A stretch of DNA of 37,753 bases, taken from contig NZ_JOCX01000039.1 in the NCBI RefSeq assembly GCF_000717915.1, positions 1 through 37,753 on the forward strand, given 5' to 3'. The position numbers were made by a program, and so were the translations under genes. The notes beneath the pieces are model-generated. The model was given only the letters and a program-made list of their open reading frames with translations, was not told the DNA's origin and made no database searches. Positions 1 through 7,325 of this stretch are shown here, piece by piece. Within the stretch, counting starts at the first letter, position 1. Each line of letters begins with the position of its first letter. This DNA is from Streptomyces sp. NRRL S-244 (GTDB taxonomy: Bacteria > Actinomycetota > Actinomycetes > Streptomycetales > Streptomycetaceae).

Positions 1-507
1 GGCCGAGGGGGCGGGCGGCTTGGGGGCGGCCGTCTTCGGCGGTACCGGCAGCGGGACCGGGACCTGCGGCAGGCTCTTCTGCGGCTTCGCCTGCACCTTG
101 GCGGAGGGGGATGCGGAGGCGGACGGGGTGGGCGAGGCGGAAGGGCTCGCCGAGGCCGACGGGGAAGGGGATGCGGACGGCGAGGGAGAGGCCGAAGGTG
201 ACGGGCTGCTCGCGTCGGGGCCCGCGGAGGCGCGGCCGGAGAGGTTGGCGAGGCCGCCCCCCTGCTGCTCGGTCACGGGGTCCGGACTCGGCGAGGCGTC
301 GGCCTCCGCCTCGGCTTGCGTTTTCGCGGCCGAGCCGTCGGCGCTGACACCGACATAGGGGAAGGAAGTGCCGACCGGCACCATGCCGGTGGTCACCGCC
401 GCCGTACCGAGGACCACGGCCACGGCCCCGCCCAGCAGGGCGGTGCGCACGAGGGTGCGGCGGTTGCCGTCGCGGCCCGGCGCGGCGTGAAGTCGGTGGC
501 GTCCCAT
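1..507 (-). CDS. Secreted or membrane-anchored Ser/Pro/Ala-rich protein, N-terminal part (partial)
   Basis: The reverse-strand reading starts at ATG 507-505 with an AAGGAAGG ribosome site about ten bases upstream and stays open to the window edge, so the C-terminus is missing. The 169 visible residues begin with an Arg-rich stretch followed by a hydrophobic segment at about residues 19-45, which looks like a signal peptide or signal anchor. After it comes a long low-complexity linker of Ser-Pro and Ala-Ser repeats (about residues 72-138), then Lys/Pro-rich sequence. Such linkers usually tether an extracellular domain to the envelope. In Streptomyces the gene next to acylphosphatase upstream of smc often encodes a CAP (SCP-like) domain protein; that domain is not in this window, so the identity is inferred from position only. 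It is divergent from acyP. Confidence 0.72.
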   Translation of the reverse strand, partial: MGRHRLHAAPGRDGNRRTLVRTALLGGAVAVVLGTAAVTTGMVPVGTSFPYVGVSADGSAAKTQAEAEADASPSPDPVTEQQGGGLANLSGRASAGPDASSPSPSASPSPSASPSPSASASPSASPTPSASASPSAKVQAKPQKSLPQVPVPLPVPPKTAAPKPPAPSA

Positions 508-544
508 CGGCGACGTGCCTTCCTTGCGGTCAAGATCATCCCTT

Positions 545-564
545 ACTCACCCAAATGGGTGAGT
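545..564. promoter_or_regulatory. 20-bp perfect palindrome in the divergent CAP-like/acyP region
   Basis: ACTCACCCAAATGGGTGAGT has perfect 9-bp arms around a 2-bp centre. It lies 38 bp upstream of the reverse gene and 77 bp upstream of acyP, as expected of an operator for one or both divergent genes. The core CTCACCC-N4-GGGTGAG recurs at 32642-32659. I do not recognise the regulator. Confidence 0.5.
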
Positions 565-641
565 TCACTGGTGCGCGACTGTACGCGATGGGGCGCCGGG
601 GCGATGTGGGGCGAAACTCTCCGCCCCGTTAGCGTTCACGC

Positions 642-923
642 ATGAATGAAGATGTCCGCATGACCGCGTGGGTGCGCGGCCGTGTACAGGGAGTGGGCTT
701 CCGCTGGTTCACCAGGGCCAATGCTCTGGAGATCGGCGAGGTCGTCGGGTTCGCGCTCAACCTCGACGACGGGCGAGTACAGGTGGTGGCCGAAGGTCAA
801 CGTGAGAATTGCCACCGGCTGCTCGACTGGCTGCGCTCCGCCGACACGCCCGGGAGGGTGGACGGAGTGACAGAGATCTGGGGCACACCGCGCGGTGGCT
901 ACGACGGGTTCGCGATCCGCTGA
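642..923 (+). CDS. acyP: Acylphosphatase
   Basis: A 93-residue protein that hydrolyses acyl phosphates to carboxylate and phosphate in the cytoplasm. The family signature V-Q-G-V-G-F-R at residues 15-21 supplies the phosphate-binding loop and the catalytic Arg21. The second catalytic residue, Asn40, sits in the usual context N-L-D-D-G-R-V. The C-terminus G-F-A-I-R is typical. Length matches the family (about 90 residues). The ATG at 642 is used here; an in-frame ATG at 660 (giving a protein starting MTAWVRG) is also possible because neither has a strong ribosome site. The gene stands alone, divergent from the secreted protein gene. Family assignment is secure; the physiological substrate in Streptomyces is not known to me. 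Confidence 0.93.
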   Translation: MNEDVRMTAWVRGRVQGVGFRWFTRANALEIGEVVGFALNLDDGRVQVVAEGQRENCHRLLDWLRSADTPGRVDGVTEIWGTPRGGYDGFAIR

Positions 924-1177
924 GCGATCGGCTGATCATGTACTGATCACATCTCCCGACGGTCCGCACCAGGCCGGATCTGCGCGTTCCGCTGCCGATG
1001 CCTTGCCGGACGCGGCGTTCCGTGGAAGGGTCGAAGCAGCGGACGATCTCCACGTCCCTTGGGAGAGACGGGCTGCCCGCCGATACGGGGCGTGATCGTG
1101 TTGACCGTCAAACTTTTTGGTGAGACGCTGGAAGCCCCGCGCACCTGAGCTGTTTGGCAGTGCTGGCACTAGTAAGT

Positions 1178-1198
1178 GCAGTGACTGACAGTCGCTGC
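1178..1198. promoter_or_regulatory. 21-bp palindrome, candidate operator or hairpin
   Basis: Arms GCAGTGACTG and CAGTCGCTGC flank a single A; nine of ten positions are complementary and the tenth is a T opposite G, which would still pair as G-U in RNA. It is 77 bp upstream of the small coiled-coil gene. The binding factor is unknown. Confidence 0.4.
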
Positions 1199-1248
1199 CG
1201 GACATCCGCGGGTGCGATTCCCTCACGACCCACACCGCTCTCGGTCGG

Positions 1249-1261
1249 TCACTCAGTGTGG
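1249..1261 (+). promoter_or_regulatory. Near-consensus BldD box
   Basis: TCACTCAGTGTGG matches the published BldD consensus TNACNC(A/T)GNGTNA at eight of nine fixed positions (only the last A is G). The centre is the palindrome CACTCAGTG. It ends 13 bp before the ATG at 1275 and abuts the GGAGG-like ribosome site, so bound BldD would sit over the initiation region. The sequence match is direct; binding is inferred. Confidence 0.5.
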
Positions 1262-1274
1262 AGGACCATCCATC

Positions 1275-1490
1275 ATGGCAAAGGCGCTTCTCGGTTACGT
1301 CGGCGGTTCCGATCCGCGACTCCTCGCCGAGATGCGACGGCTTCAGCAGCGCGTCCAGGACCTCGAGTCCGAGCTCGTACGGATTCAGTCCGAAAATGAC
1401 GCGCTGAACGCGGCCGCCGCTCAGCACGGAGACTCGCTGTTGGACCGCATCGACATCGACGTACCCCAGGCGGAGCCTGCGCTCACCTGA
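1275..1490 (+). CDS. Small conserved coiled-coil protein upstream of smc
   Basis: A 71-residue protein starting MAKALLGYVGG at ATG 1275, with GTGGAGGA centred about ten bases upstream as ribosome site. An upstream in-frame ATG at 1212 exists but the ribosome site and protein start favour 1275. After a short Gly-containing N-terminus, residues 15-50 show a heptad-like pattern of Leu, Met and Val with alternating charges (R-R-L-Q-Q-R-V-Q-D-L-E-S-E-L), predicting a single alpha-helical coiled coil. The tail is acidic and ends after D-I-D-V-P-Q. No enzymatic motif is visible. I know of similar proteins only as hypothetical small actinobacterial proteins; function is unknown. It ends in a strong terminator, so it is transcribed apart from smc. 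Confidence 0.8.
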   Translation: MAKALLGYVGGSDPRLLAEMRRLQQRVQDLESELVRIQSENDALNAAAAQHGDSLLDRIDIDVPQAEPALT

Positions 1491-1535
1491 TCCGCGTTCT
1501 ACTCGTCGCTTCGACTCCAGCCCCGCATGATCTGC

Positions 1536-1566
1536 AAGGGACGCTTCGGCGTCCCTTCTTTCTTGG
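1536..1566 (+). terminator. Rho-independent terminator after the coiled-coil gene
   Basis: Perfect 9-bp stem AAGGGACGC / GCGTCCCTT with a TTCG tetraloop, followed by a CTTCTTTCTT tract. It lies 46 bp after the stop at 1490 and insulates the small gene from smc. Confidence 0.88.
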
Positions 1567-1710
1567 CCGCCTCGGCCGCCGGCCGCGTCCGTGGTCCGCG
1601 AGAGTGGCGCGCGAGCGCGTTGGGCCAGGTGGGGGACCGATTCCTTTAACGTCAGTTGTGCCCTGCACCTTCATGGGTGAAACCGAACGTGAAAGGTAGA
1701 GTCCGGCGGC

Positions 1711-4700
1711 GTGCACCTCAAGTCCCTGACCCTGCGTGGCTTCAAGTCCTTCGCCTCCGCAACCACCCTGCGCTTCGAGCCCGGCATCACGTGTGTCGTG
1801 GGCCCCAACGGCTCGGGCAAGTCCAATGTGGTGGACGCGCTGTCCTGGGTCATGGGGGAGCAGGGCGCCAAATCCCTGCGCGGCGGCAAGATGGAGGACG
1901 TCATCTTCGCCGGCACCACCGGGCGGCCGCCGCTCGGGCGGGCCGAGGTGTCACTGACCATCGACAACTCCGACGGCGCCCTGCCGATCGAGTACGCCGA
2001 GGTCACGATCACGCGCATCATGTTCCGCGGCGGCAGCAGCGAGTACCAGATCAACGGGGACACCTGCCGGCTGCTCGACATCCAGGAGCTGCTCTCCGAC
2101 TCGGGCATCGGCCGCGAGATGCACGTCATCGTCGGCCAGGGCCAGCTGGACTCCGTCCTGCACGCCGATCCGATGGGCCGGCGCGCCTTCATCGAGGAGG
2201 CGGCCGGCGTACTCAAGCACCGCAAGCGCAAAGAGAAGGCGCTGCGGAAGCTGGACGCGATGCAGGCGAACCTCGCGCGCGTACAGGACCTCAACGAGGA
2301 ACTGCGGCGCCAGCTGAAGCCGCTGGGGCGGCAGGCCGCGGTGGCCCGGCGGGCGGCCGTCATCCAGGCCGACCTGCGCGATGCGCGGCTGCGGCTGCTC
2401 GCCGACGACCTGGTGACGCTGCGGGGCGCGCTCGACGCGGAGATCGCGGACGAGGCGGCGCTGAAGGAGCGCAAGGAGGCGGCCGAGGCGCAGCTCGCGC
2501 AGGCCCTGCGGCGCGAGGCGGAGCTTGAGGAAACGGTGCGGCAGTTGACGCCGCGGCTCCAGCGGGCGCAGCAGACCTGGTACGAGCTGTCCCAGCTGGC
2601 CGAGCGGGTACGGGGGACTGCCTCCCTGGCCGATGCCCGGGTCAAGTCGGCCTCGGCCGCGGCCCCCGAGGAGGAGCGGCGCGGCCGCGATCCGGAGGAC
2701 ATGGAGCGGGAGGCCGCCCGGATCCGCGAGCAGGAGGCGGAGCTGACGGCCGCGCTGGAGGCGGCGTCGCGGGCGCTGGAGGACACCGTCGAGCACCGGG
2801 CGGAGCTGGAGCGGTCGCTGGCCGCGGAGGAGCGGCGGCTGCGGGACGCGGCGCGGGCCATCGCCGATCGGCGCGAGGGGCTGGCGCGGATGAGGGGGCG
2901 GCTGGGCGCGGCCCGGTCCCGGGCCGGGGCGGCGCAGGCGGAGATCGACCGGCTGGTGGCGGCGCGGGACGCGGCCGAGTCCCGGGCCGGGGCCGCGCAG
3001 GCGGAGTACGAGGCACTGGCCGAGGAGGTCGGCGGGCTCGAAGACCCGGCGGTGGACGAGGAGTACGCGGCGGCGCGGGCGGAGCTCGCGGCGGCGGAGG
3101 CCGCGCTGGCGCAGGCGCGGGACGCGGTGGCGGCCGCGGAGAAATCACGGGCGGCGGTGTCGGCGCGGCGGGACGCGCTGGCGCTCGGGCTGCGGAGGAA
3201 GGACGGCACGGGGGCGCTGCTCGCCGCGCGGGAGCGGCTGGCGGGGCTGCTCGGCCCGGCGGCGGAGCGGCTGTCGGTGACCCCGGGGTACGAGGTCGCG
3301 GTGGCGGCGGCGCTGGGAGCGGCGGCGGATGCGCTGGCGGTGTCCTCGCCGGGCGCGGCGGCCGCCGCCATCCGGCACCTCAGGGATACGGACGCGGGCC
3401 GGGCCACCCTCCTGATCACGCACGCACCGACCGGGGTCCCGATCCCGGGCCAGGCCGATGCCGAGCCCCTGGCGGGTGCGGCGGATGCGCCGTCGGGGAT
3501 CCCGTTCCCGGGCCAGGCTGCCACCGGCGTCGATGCCGCGGATCCGGCGCGGCCTTCGGCCGAGACCCCGGTCGCGGGGGAGTGCGCGGCCGACGGGGTC
3601 GCGCCGGGGGGAGCTTTCCCCCACCCCGCCCCTTCCCGGAACCGAGGCTCCGCCCCGGACCCCGCGGCTCAAACGCCGGCGGGGCCGGAGGGGTCTGACC
3701 GGGGCTCCGCCCCGGGGACCGGCGCTCAGGCAGTGGCATGGCCCGCCGCGGGGGCCGTGTCGGCGCCGACGTCTGTCGCCGGCGGTGTCGTGCCCGCCGG
3801 GGGGCTGGTGCAGGGGGATGCCGGGCTGGTGCGGGCCGTGGGGTGGGTGCTGCGGGAGTACGTCGTCGTCGGGGGGCTCGACGAGGCCGAGCGGGTCGTC
3901 GGGGCGCGGCCCGATCTCGTGGCCGTGACCCTGGACGGGGACGTGCTCGGTGCGCACCTCGCGCACGGCGGGTCCGCCGGGGCTCCCAGCCTGATCGAGG
4001 TGCAGGCCGCCGTCGACGAGGCGGATGACGAGCTGGTCCGGCTGGATGCCGAGTGCGCGGAACGCGGCTCGGCGCGGGAGCGGGCCCACGAGCTGCGGCG
4101 GGAGCTCGTGGCGCGGGTCGAGGAGATCGGTGAGCGGCGGCGGGCCGGGGAGCAGGCCCGGGCCGGGGTGGCGCAGCAACTGGGGCGCCTCGCCGGGCAG
4201 GCGAAGGGCGCCGCGGGCGAGGCCGAGCGCAGCGCCGCCGCCGCGGCCAAGGCCCAGGACGCCCTGGAGCAGGCGCTGGCCGAGGTCGAGGAGTGCGCCG
4301 AACGGCTCGCCATCGCCGAGGAGAACGACCCCATCGGGGACGGTGGCGCGGGGGAGCCGGACACCGCCGTGCGCGACCGGCTCGCCGCCGACGGGGCCAA
4401 CGCCCGCCAGACCGAGATGGAAGCCCGGCTCCAGCTCAGGACCCACGAGGAGCGGGTCAAGGGGCTGGCCGGACGGGCCGATTCCCTGGACCGCGGCGCC
4501 CGCGCAGAACGCGAGGCCCGCGCCCGCGCCGAGCGCCGCCGGGCCAGGCTGCGCCACGAGGCCGAGGTGGCCCGCGCCGTCGCCGACGGGGCCCGGCAGC
4601 TCCTCGCGCACCTGGAGGTCTCGCTCCACCGGGCGGAGCAGGAGCGCGCCGCCGCCGAGTACGCCAAGGGCCTGCGCGAACGGGAGCTCGGCGAGGCCCG

Positions 4701-5586
4701 GACCCGGGGCCGCGACCTCAAGGGCGAGCTCGACAAGCTCACCGACTCCGTGCACCGCGGCGAGGTGCTCGGCGCCGAGAAGCGGCTGCGCATCGAGCAG
4801 GTGGAGTCGCGTGCACTGGAGGAGTTCGGGATGGAGTCGGCGAGCCTCGTCGCCGAGTACGGGCCGGACCAGCCCGTACCGCCGAGCCCGCCCGCCGACG
4901 GGGAGGACCCGGACGCCGACGCCGAGCCGGGGCCCTTCGTACGGGCGCAGCAGGAGAAGCGGCTGAAGGCGGCTGAGCGCGCGTACCAGCAGCTCGGCAA
5001 GGTCAACCCGCTCGCCCTGGAGGAGTTCGCGGCGCTGGAGGAGCGCCACCGCTTCCTCAGCGAGCAGTTGGAGGATCTGCGCAAGACCCGGGCCGATCTC
5101 CTTCAGGTAGTGAAGGAAGTCGACGAGCGTGTCGAGCAGGTGTTCAGCGAGGCCTACCGGGACACGGCCCGGGAGTTCGAGGGGGTGTTCTCGCGGTTGT
5201 TCCCCGGCGGCGAGGGCCGGCTGATCCTCACCGATCCCGACAACATGCTGACCACCGGCGTGGACGTGGAGGCCCGCCCGCCGGGCAAGAAGGTCAAGCG
5301 GCTTTCGCTGCTCTCCGGCGGCGAGCGCTCGCTGACCGCCGTCGCCCTGCTGGTGTCCATCTTCAAGGCCCGGCCCAGCCCGTTCTACGTGATGGACGAG
5401 GTCGAGGCCGCGCTCGACGACACCAACCTGCAGCGGCTGATCCGGATCATGGAGGAGCTGCAGGAGAGCTCGCAGCTGATCGTGATCACGCACCAGAAGC
5501 GGACGATGGAGGTCGCCGACGCGCTGTATGGCGTCTCCATGCAGGGCGACGGCGTCTCCAAGGTCATCAGCCAGCGGCTTCGCTGA
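1711..5586 (+). CDS. smc: Chromosome segregation protein SMC with an enlarged hinge
   Basis: SMC is the ATPase core of bacterial condensin and acts with ScpA/ScpB in chromosome folding and segregation. The 1291-residue protein starts with GTG at 1711 and the family N-terminus HLKSLTLRGFKSF. Walker A GPNGSGKSN is at residues 31-39, the signature motif LSGGERS at 1201-1207, Walker B VMDEVEAALDD at 1227-1237 and the switch-region ITHQK close behind. Long Ala/Glu/Arg-rich coiled coils (about 165-480 and 770-1100) flank the hinge. Streptomyces SMCs are usually near 1180-1200 residues; the excess lies in the hinge, where about residues 571-697 are Ala/Pro/Gly-rich low-complexity sequence containing the repeats G-V-P-I-P-G-Q-A and G-I-P-F-P-G-Q-A and two R-G-S-A-P units. 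The insert interrupts the hinge between a GRATLLI strand and the LVRAVGWVL helix. The reading frame is intact. A weak AAAGG ribosome site lies upstream. Confidence 0.96.
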   Translation: MHLKSLTLRGFKSFASATTLRFEPGITCVVGPNGSGKSNVVDALSWVMGEQGAKSLRGGKMEDVIFAGTTGRPPLGRAEVSLTIDNSDGALPIEYAEVTITRIMFRGGSSEYQINGDTCRLLDIQELLSDSGIGREMHVIVGQGQLDSVLHADPMGRRAFIEEAAGVLKHRKRKEKALRKLDAMQANLARVQDLNEELRRQLKPLGRQAAVARRAAVIQADLRDARLRLLADDLVTLRGALDAEIADEAALKERKEAAEAQLAQALRREAELEETVRQLTPRLQRAQQTWYELSQLAERVRGTASLADARVKSASAAAPEEERRGRDPEDMEREAARIREQEAELTAALEAASRALEDTVEHRAELERSLAAEERRLRDAARAIADRREGLARMRGRLGAARSRAGAAQAEIDRLVAARDAAESRAGAAQAEYEALAEEVGGLEDPAVDEEYAAARAELAAAEAALAQARDAVAAAEKSRAAVSARRDALALGLRRKDGTGALLAARERLAGLLGPAAERLSVTPGYEVAVAAALGAAADALAVSSPGAAAAAIRHLRDTDAGRATLLITHAPTGVPIPGQADAEPLAGAADAPSGIPFPGQAATGVDAADPARPSAETPVAGECAADGVAPGGAFPHPAPSRNRGSAPDPAAQTPAGPEGSDRGSAPGTGAQAVAWPAAGAVSAPTSVAGGVVPAGGLVQGDAGLVRAVGWVLREYVVVGGLDEAERVVGARPDLVAVTLDGDVLGAHLAHGGSAGAPSLIEVQAAVDEADDELVRLDAECAERGSARERAHELRRELVARVEEIGERRRAGEQARAGVAQQLGRLAGQAKGAAGEAERSAAAAAKAQDALEQALAEVEECAERLAIAEENDPIGDGGAGEPDTAVRDRLAADGANARQTEMEARLQLRTHEERVKGLAGRADSLDRGARAEREARARAERRRARLRHEAEVARAVADGARQLLAHLEVSLHRAEQERAAAEYAKGLRERELGEARTRGRDLKGELDKLTDSVHRGEVLGAEKRLRIEQVESRALEEFGMESASLVAEYGPDQPVPPSPPADGEDPDADAEPGPFVRAQQEKRLKAAERAYQQLGKVNPLALEEFAALEERHRFLSEQLEDLRKTRADLLQVVKEVDERVEQVFSEAYRDTAREFEGVFSRLFPGGEGRLILTDPDNMLTTGVDVEARPPGKKVKRLSLLSGGERSLTAVALLVSIFKARPSPFYVMDEVEAALDDTNLQRLIRIMEELQESSQLIVITHQKRTMEVADALYGVSMQGDGVSKVISQRLR
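3615..3727 (+). repeat. Streptomyces intergenic-type GC-rich repeat inside smc
   Basis: Within the hinge insert the DNA resembles the GC-rich hairpin repeat widely seen between Streptomyces genes: a CCACCCCGCCCCTTCCCGG-like start, a CTCAAACGCCGGCGGGGC block, and two copies of GGCTCCGCCCCGG at 3646-3658 and 3703-3715. The copies are exactly 57 bp (19 codons) apart. The second forms the hairpin CCGGGGC-TCC-GCCCCGG (3699-3715), whose exact reverse complement occurs in the glnD-ffh spacer. Assignment to that repeat class is from memory of Streptomyces sequences. Confidence 0.6.
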
Positions 5587-5596
5587 GCTGACCCTC

Positions 5597-5615
5597 GTTC
5601 ATTCGAGAAATGAAC
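5597..5615. promoter_or_regulatory. Inverted repeat upstream of glcP
   Basis: GTTCATT-N5-AATGAAC, perfect 7-bp arms, ten bases after the smc stop. Its right half is part of a motif TTCGAGAAATGAACGC (5602-5617) that recurs as TTCAAGAAATGAACAC (5678-5693), 76 bp away, between the -35 and -10 of the glcP promoter. Candidate operator pair. Confidence 0.45.
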
Positions 5616-5672
5616 GCCGTGCATCGAACCGTGCCCGATCCGCCTGATCTCATGCGAACTTCTCCCACCCTA

Positions 5673-5700
5673 TTGACTTCAAGAAATGAACACATAGGCT
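5673..5700 (+). promoter_or_regulatory. glcP promoter
   Basis: TTGACT (-35, 5673-5678), 16-bp spacer, TAGGCT (-10, 5695-5700): a very good match to the Streptomyces vegetative consensus. The repeated motif TTCAAGAAATGAACAC fills the spacer. It predicts a leader of about 107 nt before the TTG start of glcP. Confidence 0.65.
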
Positions 5701-5813
5701 CGCTCCCGCTGCCTTTCCCTTCGGGTGGTGCCGGATCTTCAGCTGTGCGCCACTGGAAGGAACCACCCCCACCCGAGCCCGTCACCGCAGCCGGGCACCC
5801 GCAGGAGCAGACC

Positions 5814-7250
5814 TTGACCAGCAGCACAGCGCAGTCGCCGGTGCCGGGCGGCGGCGGCCGGGCCGCCCACCCCGACCACCTCGGGCACGTCATCTTCATC
5901 GCCGCCGCGGCCGCCATGGGCGGCTTCCTCTTCGGCTACGACAGCTCGGTCATCAACGGCGCGGTCGTCGCCATCCGCGAGCGGTTCGACGTCGGTTCGG
6001 CCGTACTCGCCCAGGTGATCGCCGCCGCACTGATCGGCTGCGCGCTCGGCGCGGCCACCGCCGGCCGCATGGCCGACCGGATCGGCCGCATCCGCTGCAT
6101 GCAGATCGCCGCGGTCCTCTTCACCGCGAGCGCGATCGGCTCCGCCCTCCCCTTCGCCCTCTGGGACCTCGCCTTCTGGCGCGTCGTCGGCGGCTTCGGC
6201 ATCGGCATGGCCTCCGTCATCGGCCCCGCCTACATCGCCGAGGTCTCCCCGGCCGCCTACCGCGGTCGGCTCGCCTCGTTCCAGCAGGCCGCGATCGTCA
6301 TCGGCATCGCCGTCTCCCAGCTCGTCAACTGGGGGATCCTGAACCTCGCCGACGGCGACCAGCGCGGGGAGATCGGCGGCCTGGAAGCCTGGCAGTGGAT
6401 GCTCGGCGTCATGGTCGTCCCGGCCGTGCTCTACGGGCTGATGTCCTTCGTCATCCCGGAGTCCCCCCGCTTCCTCGTCTCCGTCGGCCGTACCGACGAC
6501 GCCAAGAAGGTGCTGACCGAGGTCGAGGGCTCGAAGATCGACCTGGACGGGCGCGTCGCCGAGATCGAGCACGCCATGCGCTCCGAGCACAAGTCCACCT
6601 TCAAGGACCTGCTCGGCGGCCGCTTCGGCTTCCTGCCCATCGTCTGGATCGGCATCGGCCTGTCCGTCTTCCAGCAGCTCGTCGGCATCAATGTGATCTT
6701 CTACTACAGCTCCTCGCTGTGGCAGTCGGTCGGCATCGACCCGAGCTCCTCGTTCCTGTACTCCTTCGAGACCTCCGTCGTGAACATCATCGGCACGGTG
6801 ATCGCGATGATCTTCGTCGACCGGATCGGCCGCAAGCCGCTCGCGCTCATCGGCTCGGTCGGCATGGCGATCTCCCTGGGGCTCGCCGCGTGGGCCTTCT
6901 CCTACAAGGACACCAGCGGCGGTGACATCGCCCTGCCGCACACCCAGGGGCTCGTCGCCCTCGTCGCCGCCAACTGCTTCGTGCTCTTCTTCGCCCTGTC
7001 CTGGGGCGTGGTGGTCTGGGTGCTCCTCGGCGAGATGTTCCCCGGACGCATCCGCGCCGCCGCCCTCGGCGTGGCGGCCGCCGCCCAGTGGATCGCCAAC
7101 TGGGTCATCACCGTCACGTTCCCGTCGCTGTCGGACTGGAACCTGTCCGGTGCGTACGTCATCTACGCGATCTTCGCCGCGCTCTCGATCCCGTTCATCC
7201 TCAGGTGGGTGCCGGAGACCAAGGGCAAGGCGTTGGAGGAGATGGGGTAA
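5814..7250 (+). CDS. glcP: Sugar porter family MFS permease, glucose permease GlcP
   Basis: A 12-segment major facilitator of the sugar porter family, 478 residues if started at TTG 5814, which has AGGAG at the right distance; a longer reading from 5610 would add a non-hydrophobic tail overlapping the promoter and is unlikely. Family motifs are present: G-F-L-F-G-Y-D-S-S-V-I-N-G-A in the first membrane segment, GRMADRIGR in the loop 2-3, PESPRFL after segment 6, QQLVGINVIFYYS in segment 7, VDRIGRKPL in loop 8-9 and PETKG at the C-terminus. In S. coelicolor the gene directly downstream of smc is glcP1 (SCO5578), the main glucose/H+ symporter; position and motifs agree. It has its own promoter and an insulated convergent terminator. 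Confidence 0.9.
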   Translation: MTSSTAQSPVPGGGGRAAHPDHLGHVIFIAAAAAMGGFLFGYDSSVINGAVVAIRERFDVGSAVLAQVIAAALIGCALGAATAGRMADRIGRIRCMQIAAVLFTASAIGSALPFALWDLAFWRVVGGFGIGMASVIGPAYIAEVSPAAYRGRLASFQQAAIVIGIAVSQLVNWGILNLADGDQRGEIGGLEAWQWMLGVMVVPAVLYGLMSFVIPESPRFLVSVGRTDDAKKVLTEVEGSKIDLDGRVAEIEHAMRSEHKSTFKDLLGGRFGFLPIVWIGIGLSVFQQLVGINVIFYYSSSLWQSVGIDPSSSFLYSFETSVVNIIGTVIAMIFVDRIGRKPLALIGSVGMAISLGLAAWAFSYKDTSGGDIALPHTQGLVALVAANCFVLFFALSWGVVVWVLLGEMFPGRIRAAALGVAAAAQWIANWVITVTFPSLSDWNLSGAYVIYAIFAALSIPFILRWVPETKGKALEEMG

Positions 7251-7284
7251 CCACCCCCGCCAACACCCCCTCTCCTCTTACGGC

Positions 7285-7325
7285 AGGTGCTGCCCCCGCT
7301 CAGTCCTTGAGCCGGGGCAGCACCT
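7285..7325. terminator. Bidirectional terminator hairpin overlapping the flavin oxidoreductase 3' end
   Basis: Arms AGGTGCTGCCCC (7285-7296) and GGGGCAGCACCT (7314-7325), then a C-C mismatch and an inner GCTCA/TGAGC stem with loop GTCCT: 17 bp in all. It serves convergent glcP and the reverse oxidoreductase gene, whose stop codon (7302-7300) and last eight codons lie inside it. Confidence 0.75.

Larger units (their letters stand above)
924..1274. other. Intergenic region with clustered palindromes
   Basis: This 351-bp stretch holds no credible gene. It contains two TGATCA hexamers separated by five bases (933-949), a TTGACCGTCAA inverted repeat (1100-1110), overlapping GCACT/AGTGC inverted repeats (1160-1179), a 21-bp imperfect palindrome (1178-1198) and a near-consensus BldD box (1249-1261). 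I could not pick a convincing -35/-10 pair. The density of dyads suggests a regulated promoter for the small gene at 1275. Confidence 0.6.

Noticed and set aside
1671..3524. Long antisense open frames across smc
   Set aside because: High-GC genes create long open frames on the opposite strand. Their composition is Ser/Arg/Ala noise and the SMC frame has all family motifs.
5610..5813. Extra N-terminal 68 codons for glcP
   Set aside because: This reading covers the promoter region and a polar stretch without a ribosome site; TTG 5814 has AGGAG and gives a normal sugar porter length.
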